64,000 nucleotides of DNA from Stackebrandtia endophytica. GTDB lineage: Bacteria; Actinomycetota; Actinomycetes; Mycobacteriales; Micromonosporaceae. Below are positions 60,317 to 64,000 of the stretch, piece by piece. Every line of letters begins with the position of its first letter. The stretch's first letter is position 1. The stretch covers positions 5,332,001 to 5,396,000 of the forward strand of contig NZ_VFOW01000001.1 of the NCBI RefSeq assembly GCF_006716355.1. The letters run 5' to 3'. Position numbers and translations under genes: made by a program. The notes under the pieces were generated by a model. That model worked only from the letters and a program-made list of their open reading frames with translations, searched no databases and was not told where the DNA came from.

Positions 60317-61240
60317 ATGAACCAATCCACCATGTGTCGTTCGACTGATGAAGCCGCGGTGGCATTTGAAGCTCTGCGGCCGCGTCTACTGGGCGTGGCC
60401 TACGGTCTGCTCAGCAGCGTCGCCGAGGCCGAAGACGTCGTTCAGGAGGCGTGGATCCGGCTACAACGTACGCAACTCGACGCCATCGAGGATCTCACCG
60501 GTTGGCTGGTGACGACAACGTCGCGAATAGCGTTGGACGTGCTTCGGTCGGCCAGGGCGCGTCGCGAGACCTATGTGGGTCCATGGCTGCCCGAACCCGT
60601 GGAGACCTCGCCGGATCCCGCCGACTCGGTTGGCTTCGCCGACTCCATGTCCTGGGCGATGTTGGTGGTGCTGGAAACCCTGGCACCGGCGGAACGTGCC
60701 GCATTCGTCCTGCACGACGTGTTCGGACTGTCGTTCAACGAGGTTGGTTCAGCGCTGGGGCGTAATCCGGCGGCGTGTCGGAAGCTTGCCTCACGGGCTC
60801 GAAAACACATCGAGGACCGCAAGCCGCGATTCGATGTCGATCCGGCGGAACATCGCGCAACGGTGAACGCGTTCGCCAGGGCCGCGGTGTCGGGCGACTT
60901 GAGTGGACTGTTGCGACTTCTCGCACCGGATGCGGTGTTGACCGCCGACGGTGGCGGGGTCGCGGTGGCCGCGCGCCGTCCGATCATCGGCGCCGAGCGA
61001 ATCGCATCCTTCCTGGCCATGACCACCAGCGGCGAGAAGGGTTTGAGCACGCAGACGACGGTGGTCAACGGAACGCCGGCGGTCTTGGTATACGAGGCGG
61101 GGAAGGTCATCACCGTGATGTCGCTGTACATCCACGACGGTTTGATCGTGACGATCGATGCCGTTCGCAATCCGAACAAGTTTCACGGATTGCGCCATCG
61201 ACAGATCACTTCCAAAACAACAGAAGGAGACACCACATGA
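60317..61240 (+). CDS. ECF41-family RNA polymerase sigma factor
   Basis: A 307-residue sigma factor with regions 2 and 4 and a fused SnoaL-like C-terminal domain. Landmarks: RLLGVAYGLLSSVAEAEDVV, WLPEP, DGGG in LTADGGGVAVAAR and NPNKF in place of the family NPDKL. I reject the GTG at 60299 as start because it lies inside the promoter spacer. Its stop overlaps the CMD gene start (ATGA). It is paralogous to the ECF41 at 17549-18454, but with the partner downstream in one operon. Confidence 0.94.
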   Translation: MNQSTMCRSTDEAAVAFEALRPRLLGVAYGLLSSVAEAEDVVQEAWIRLQRTQLDAIEDLTGWLVTTTSRIALDVLRSARARRETYVGPWLPEPVETSPDPADSVGFADSMSWAMLVVLETLAPAERAAFVLHDVFGLSFNEVGSALGRNPAACRKLASRARKHIEDRKPRFDVDPAEHRATVNAFARAAVSGDLSGLLRLLAPDAVLTADGGGVAVAARRPIIGAERIASFLAMTTSGEKGLSTQTTVVNGTPAVLVYEAGKVITVMSLYIHDGLIVTIDAVRNPNKFHGLRHRQITSKTTEGDTT

Positions 61241-61713
61241 GCATGCGTCTTGACCCGACTCAGGTTGAGACCCTTCCGAAACTCTGGAAGGCATTCTCCT
61301 CGGCCGGGAACCTGATGCGAACGCAGGAGCTGGTACCTCAATCGACGCTGGAACTGGTGAACCTTCGTGCCAGCCAGATCAATGGCTGCGGGTATTGCGT
61401 CGACATGCACACGATCGACATGGCACATGCCGGTGAGACGGCCCAACGGATCGCGATGGTGGCGGCGTGGCGGGAAGCCCCGTACTTCACCGATGCGGAA
61501 CGGGCGGCCCTTCTGCTGGCCGAGGAGGCGACGCGGATCGCCGACGCGGCCACCGGTGTGTCCGATGAGGTCTGGGACGAGGTTCGCAGGTTCTATGACG
61601 AGGAACAGGCGGCCATACTTGTCGGCCAAATCGCCATGATCAATGCCTGGAACCGGTTCAACGTGACTCTGCAATCGCCGGCCGGAAATTACACTCCTGG
61701 CCAGTGGGGTTAA
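61237..61713 (+). CDS. Carboxymuconolactone decarboxylase / AhpD-like protein
   Basis: A 158-residue CMD protein with the redox motif NGCGYCVDMH and a C-terminal NRFNVTLQSPAGNYTPG. The ATG has AAGGAG at ideal spacing and overlaps the sigma gene stop, so the two are made together. It is the ECF41-associated CMD partner, probably acting as a thiol-dependent peroxidase/reductase adaptor. It resembles the CMD protein at 18635-19120. Confidence 0.94.
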   Translation: MSMRLDPTQVETLPKLWKAFSSAGNLMRTQELVPQSTLELVNLRASQINGCGYCVDMHTIDMAHAGETAQRIAMVAAWREAPYFTDAERAALLLAEEATRIADAATGVSDEVWDEVRRFYDEEQAAILVGQIAMINAWNRFNVTLQSPAGNYTPGQWG

Positions 61714-62156
61714 TACGAGGCGGACCGACCGGGATCAGCCACGATCCATTCAGAGCGACCGTGTCGATCAGAATGTGTGTAGATCAGAGTGCGTGTCGAT
61801 CAGAATGTCTGTGTAGAAGCGTCACCGGCTGGGCGTTCGTTGTCCCAGACGGTGACGCGATCACCGGACATATTCGTTCGGCGCTTCTGATTCGGATTGA
61901 CAACTGTAGTCACGAAACTGCGGGGATTGGATCGGACGCCGATGTCACGGAGAGTAAAGAGAAGGGTGGGTATCGCAGACGCTTGATCGCCGAACCTCGG
62001 TGACTTACAACACTGTGCGATCGAACCGTTGCGGTATATCGTCAACTGCGGGTGCGTGGCTGCCGAGTTGGAGGCAGCACGGCTCACCCGATCTGTTGAC
62101 TCGTCTGGTGGGCGTCGCGTGGTGGCCGCCGGATCCCTTCACTAGTGGAAGTGCCG
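61714..62156. other. Intergenic carrying a tandem repeat
   Basis: About 440 bp between the CMD gene and the acyltransferase gene. No coding frame is credible; the notable content is the 16-bp tandem repeat at 61763-61810. Confidence 0.5.
61763..61810. repeat. Three 16-bp tandem repeats
   Basis: Three adjacent units of GTCGATCAGAATGTGT and variants (61763-61778, 61779-61794, 61795-61810); units 1 and 3 differ at one base, unit 2 at three from unit 1. It lies 50 bp downstream of the CMD stop. It may be an iteron-like binding site or a slippage product; three units are too few and too short for CRISPR. Confidence 0.8.
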
Positions 62157-63149
62157 ATGATCGAGATCTCGCTGGACGACGGAATCGACCCATTGGCTGA
62201 ACCCGATTGGCGTGATCTGATCGACCGTGCCGGCACCGTCTTTCATCGTAAAGAGTTCCTTGCCGCCTGGTGGCGTGACCACAGTAGAAAAGACGAGTCG
62301 GCGAGCATTTACACGCTCCGGATCATTGATGGCGACGAGCTCGTCGGCGGATGTGTTCTCACCTGTCAGGGAGACTATGTTTCGTTCGCCGGTGGCTCTG
62401 ATGTAACCGACTACATGGGACCGATCTCGCTGCCGGACCGGGAGGATGCGGTAGCTGCGGCCGTATACGACACATTGGTGAACCGGTTGGCCTGGCGGCA
62501 GGCGACACTGGCCGGTTTGGACTCCACCAACGCGGCCACCGAGTCTTTCGTGAGGGCGGTGACGACCGCCGATGCCACCGCACAGACAGCCGTATACGAC
62601 AGTGCCCCACGGATTACTGAAGCACCGGGTGGGTTCATCGCCCACCTCAACGCCAAGCGCCGCGCTGAAGTGCGTCGAAAGCGAGAACGACTGGTGGAGA
62701 TGGTCGGCGAACTCAGCTTGGTCGACAGCGATGCGACCACGTTGCCGGAGTTCGTCGATCGACTGCTCACGTGGAAGTCGAAGGCGTCAAGCGAGACCGA
62801 AGAGTTCGTCATCAAGTACGGTGACTTCGTTCGGGATATGACCCGGACGTTGGCCGAGACCGCCGCCGCCGGCATTGTGGAGTTGCGCGGCGGTGATGGT
62901 CAGAGCCTCGCCTCGGCGATCACTCTGACTCATGGTCACATCCGGTATCTGTACAACATGTCGTTCGATGCACAGCTGGTGGCGTCATTGGAGAAACGGG
63001 TGTCACCGGGTGCGGTCCTAGTCGCCGAGCTGGCAGAAGCCGCCATAGACAGTGGCCGGTCATTCGACTTCCTTCGCGGCGCACAAGATTACAAGCTTCG
63101 GTTGGGTGGCGTCCCCCAGGATCTCAAGATTGTCACCCTTCGCCGTTAG
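62157..63149 (+). CDS. GNAT/FemAB-like acyltransferase (CelD/BcsL family)
   Basis: A 330-residue protein with the CelD/BcsL acetyltransferase layout: an N-terminal half-domain (TVFHRKEFLAAWWRDH) and a C-terminal GNAT fold with GDGQSLASAITLTHGHIRYLYN and AELAEAAIDSGRSFDFLRGAQDYKLRLGG. Members act in exopolysaccharide or peptidoglycan/lipid side-chain acylation. The ATG has GGAAG 5 nt upstream; GTG at 62145 is an alternative. It seems to be a single gene. The donor and acceptor are unknown. Confidence 0.85.
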   Translation: MIEISLDDGIDPLAEPDWRDLIDRAGTVFHRKEFLAAWWRDHSRKDESASIYTLRIIDGDELVGGCVLTCQGDYVSFAGGSDVTDYMGPISLPDREDAVAAAVYDTLVNRLAWRQATLAGLDSTNAATESFVRAVTTADATAQTAVYDSAPRITEAPGGFIAHLNAKRRAEVRRKRERLVEMVGELSLVDSDATTLPEFVDRLLTWKSKASSETEEFVIKYGDFVRDMTRTLAETAAAGIVELRGGDGQSLASAITLTHGHIRYLYNMSFDAQLVASLEKRVSPGAVLVAELAEAAIDSGRSFDFLRGAQDYKLRLGGVPQDLKIVTLRR

Positions 63150-64000
63150 CGGGTTGTCAATCAAGGTGGTGTTGTCCACCGCGTCGTGTGAGACACGGCG
63201 GCATGCGGGTTGCCATCGGACGGTGTCCCGTCATTGAGAGCGGTAATGACGATGGCTCTGGCAATCTGAGTGTCTCGGGGACAATGTGAGTACGGCGAGA
63301 GGCCTTCGTAACGGTCGTGCGAGTCGCGATCGTCGTTGCATGGTGGAAGCGTCTTGCGCCGCGTCCGTCGGCGCCATCAAACCGGCACTACGGAATCGCC
63401 ATCGCCGATTCGTCCGTTGAACGGAGTCATGGACTATGTCCATAGTGGCAATAGCGCGGATGGGGGTTCCACGTCCGGCGCAATGGTGTGACCACCAAGA
63501 TCGTTGTGGCAGTAAGGCAGTGTGAGTCACGGGAGACCTTCACCCTGTTGTGAGATTGCGGGGGAGGGGATGTCGTCAGTGAAAGACCGAGATGAACTTC
63601 CGTACCTGCGCGGTTTGCGGTGGAGGCAGACATGGAAGTGACGGTGGGCTCGGGGTGGTAACCCGTCAAGAGGAGGTGACGACGCTTCATTCGATCGAAG
63701 GCCACGCGGGCGAGGTCGTCCACGGCGACTCGGTTGACGGGAGTTCCCGATGCGCGGACACCATCGAGGATGTCATGCCCGCTGTGCGAGCACTATTGTG
63801 AGAGCGGGCCCTGGTGGTTGCTTCGTTTGGTGCTAAGTCGTTGCTGAATGGCGAGGTGGTCGACTCGGTCAACGTGGGTATCGGCGGAATCATCCGGGTG
63901 ATCCATTACCGCAGCCAGCCTTCTATGCATATGAGGAAGCCGGATTCCCAGGGTGGGGCCTATTCCAGGTTTCGTTTCACGGCACCTGGTGTCGGAAACT
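63150..64000. other. Gene-poor right edge
   Basis: About 850 bp without a confident gene. Frames present include a 41-residue plus-strand one (63678-63803) and one from GTG 63814 open to the window end; neither has strong codon bias or a recognisable family. A short double palindrome lies at 63429-63446 (ATGGAC-TAT-GTCCAT overlapping ACTATG-TC-CATAGT). A gene may begin here and continue beyond the window. Confidence 0.4.

Noticed and set aside
61763-61810. CRISPR array
   Set aside because: The 16-bp units are directly adjacent without spacers and no cas gene is present in the window.

Overview
The window is GC-rich, densely packed actinobacterial DNA. Supporting signs are frequent GTG starts, GTGA/ATGA start-stop overlaps, two ECF41-type sigma factors, a Spo0M-type sporulation protein, a DosS/DosR-like dormancy system and a PrpR-like regulator. 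A filamentous actinomycete (Micromonosporales, Glycomycetales or Streptomyces-like) is likely; I cannot name the genus. No rRNA, tRNA, CRISPR array, intact transposase or prophage was seen, so this looks like ordinary chromosome carrying accessory modules.

Layout. 1-7.9 kb: an edge-truncated membrane protein, a lipoprotein, a DMT exporter with a divergent LysR regulator, and a TetR / NDH-2-like flavoprotein / cytochrome P450 / [3Fe-4S] ferredoxin block with two palindromic operators; then a Tat-exported endonuclease/exonuclease/phosphatase-fold protein. 8.0-12.8 kb: a tight five-gene minus-strand operon, vanX-alr-ddl followed by a NarL-type histidine kinase and response regulator. This is a cell-wall D-Ala-D-X module. 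13-22 kb: small zinc-ribbon and membrane proteins, a membrane-anchored LuxR regulator, a hydrolase, an LPXTG surface protein, an ECF41 sigma factor with a carboxymuconolactone decarboxylase-family (CMD) partner, a decayed secreted-protein gene, a secreted protein and a CorC/CNNM transporter. 22-28.4 kb: Spo0M, a large secreted protein, a lipoprotein, an AraC regulator with a RibD/DHFR-like reductase, and a quinone-reductase-like MDR protein.

28.8-34.2 kb is a compact dormancy island: a DosS-like GAF-GAF kinase, a DosR-like regulator, an Acg-type nitroreductase, a tandem universal stress protein and a DoxX-like membrane protein, with DosR-box-like sequences in the intergenic gaps. 34.3-45.2 kb is the most striking region. 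Eight minus-strand genes, mostly overlapping, join the methylcitrate cycle (prpD, prpB, prpC) to an aldehyde dehydrogenase, two class III aminotransferases and a two-subunit CoA-transferase. A divergent PrpR/ScfR-type regulator faces them across a gap with repeated TGCGAA motifs. The arrangement suggests that an amino compound is deaminated, oxidised, CoA-activated and drained through propionyl-CoA; the substrate is unknown.

45.4-64 kb: a DsbA-VKOR disulfide pair, a Rox-like flavin monooxygenase, a DeoR/HAD/MFS sugar-type module, a GMC-oxidoreductase remnant, a TIM-barrel protein with a divergent TetR, an MFS exporter, an ArsR-SulP pair with a perfect palindromic operator, a second ECF41-CMD module, a 16-bp tandem repeat, a FemAB/CelD-like acyltransferase and about 850 bp of gene-poor sequence at the right edge. 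Many convergent gene ends are separated by long perfect hairpins typical of actinobacterial terminators. Both ECF41 genes carry an exact TGTCACA-N16-CGTC promoter, which strongly suggests autoregulation.
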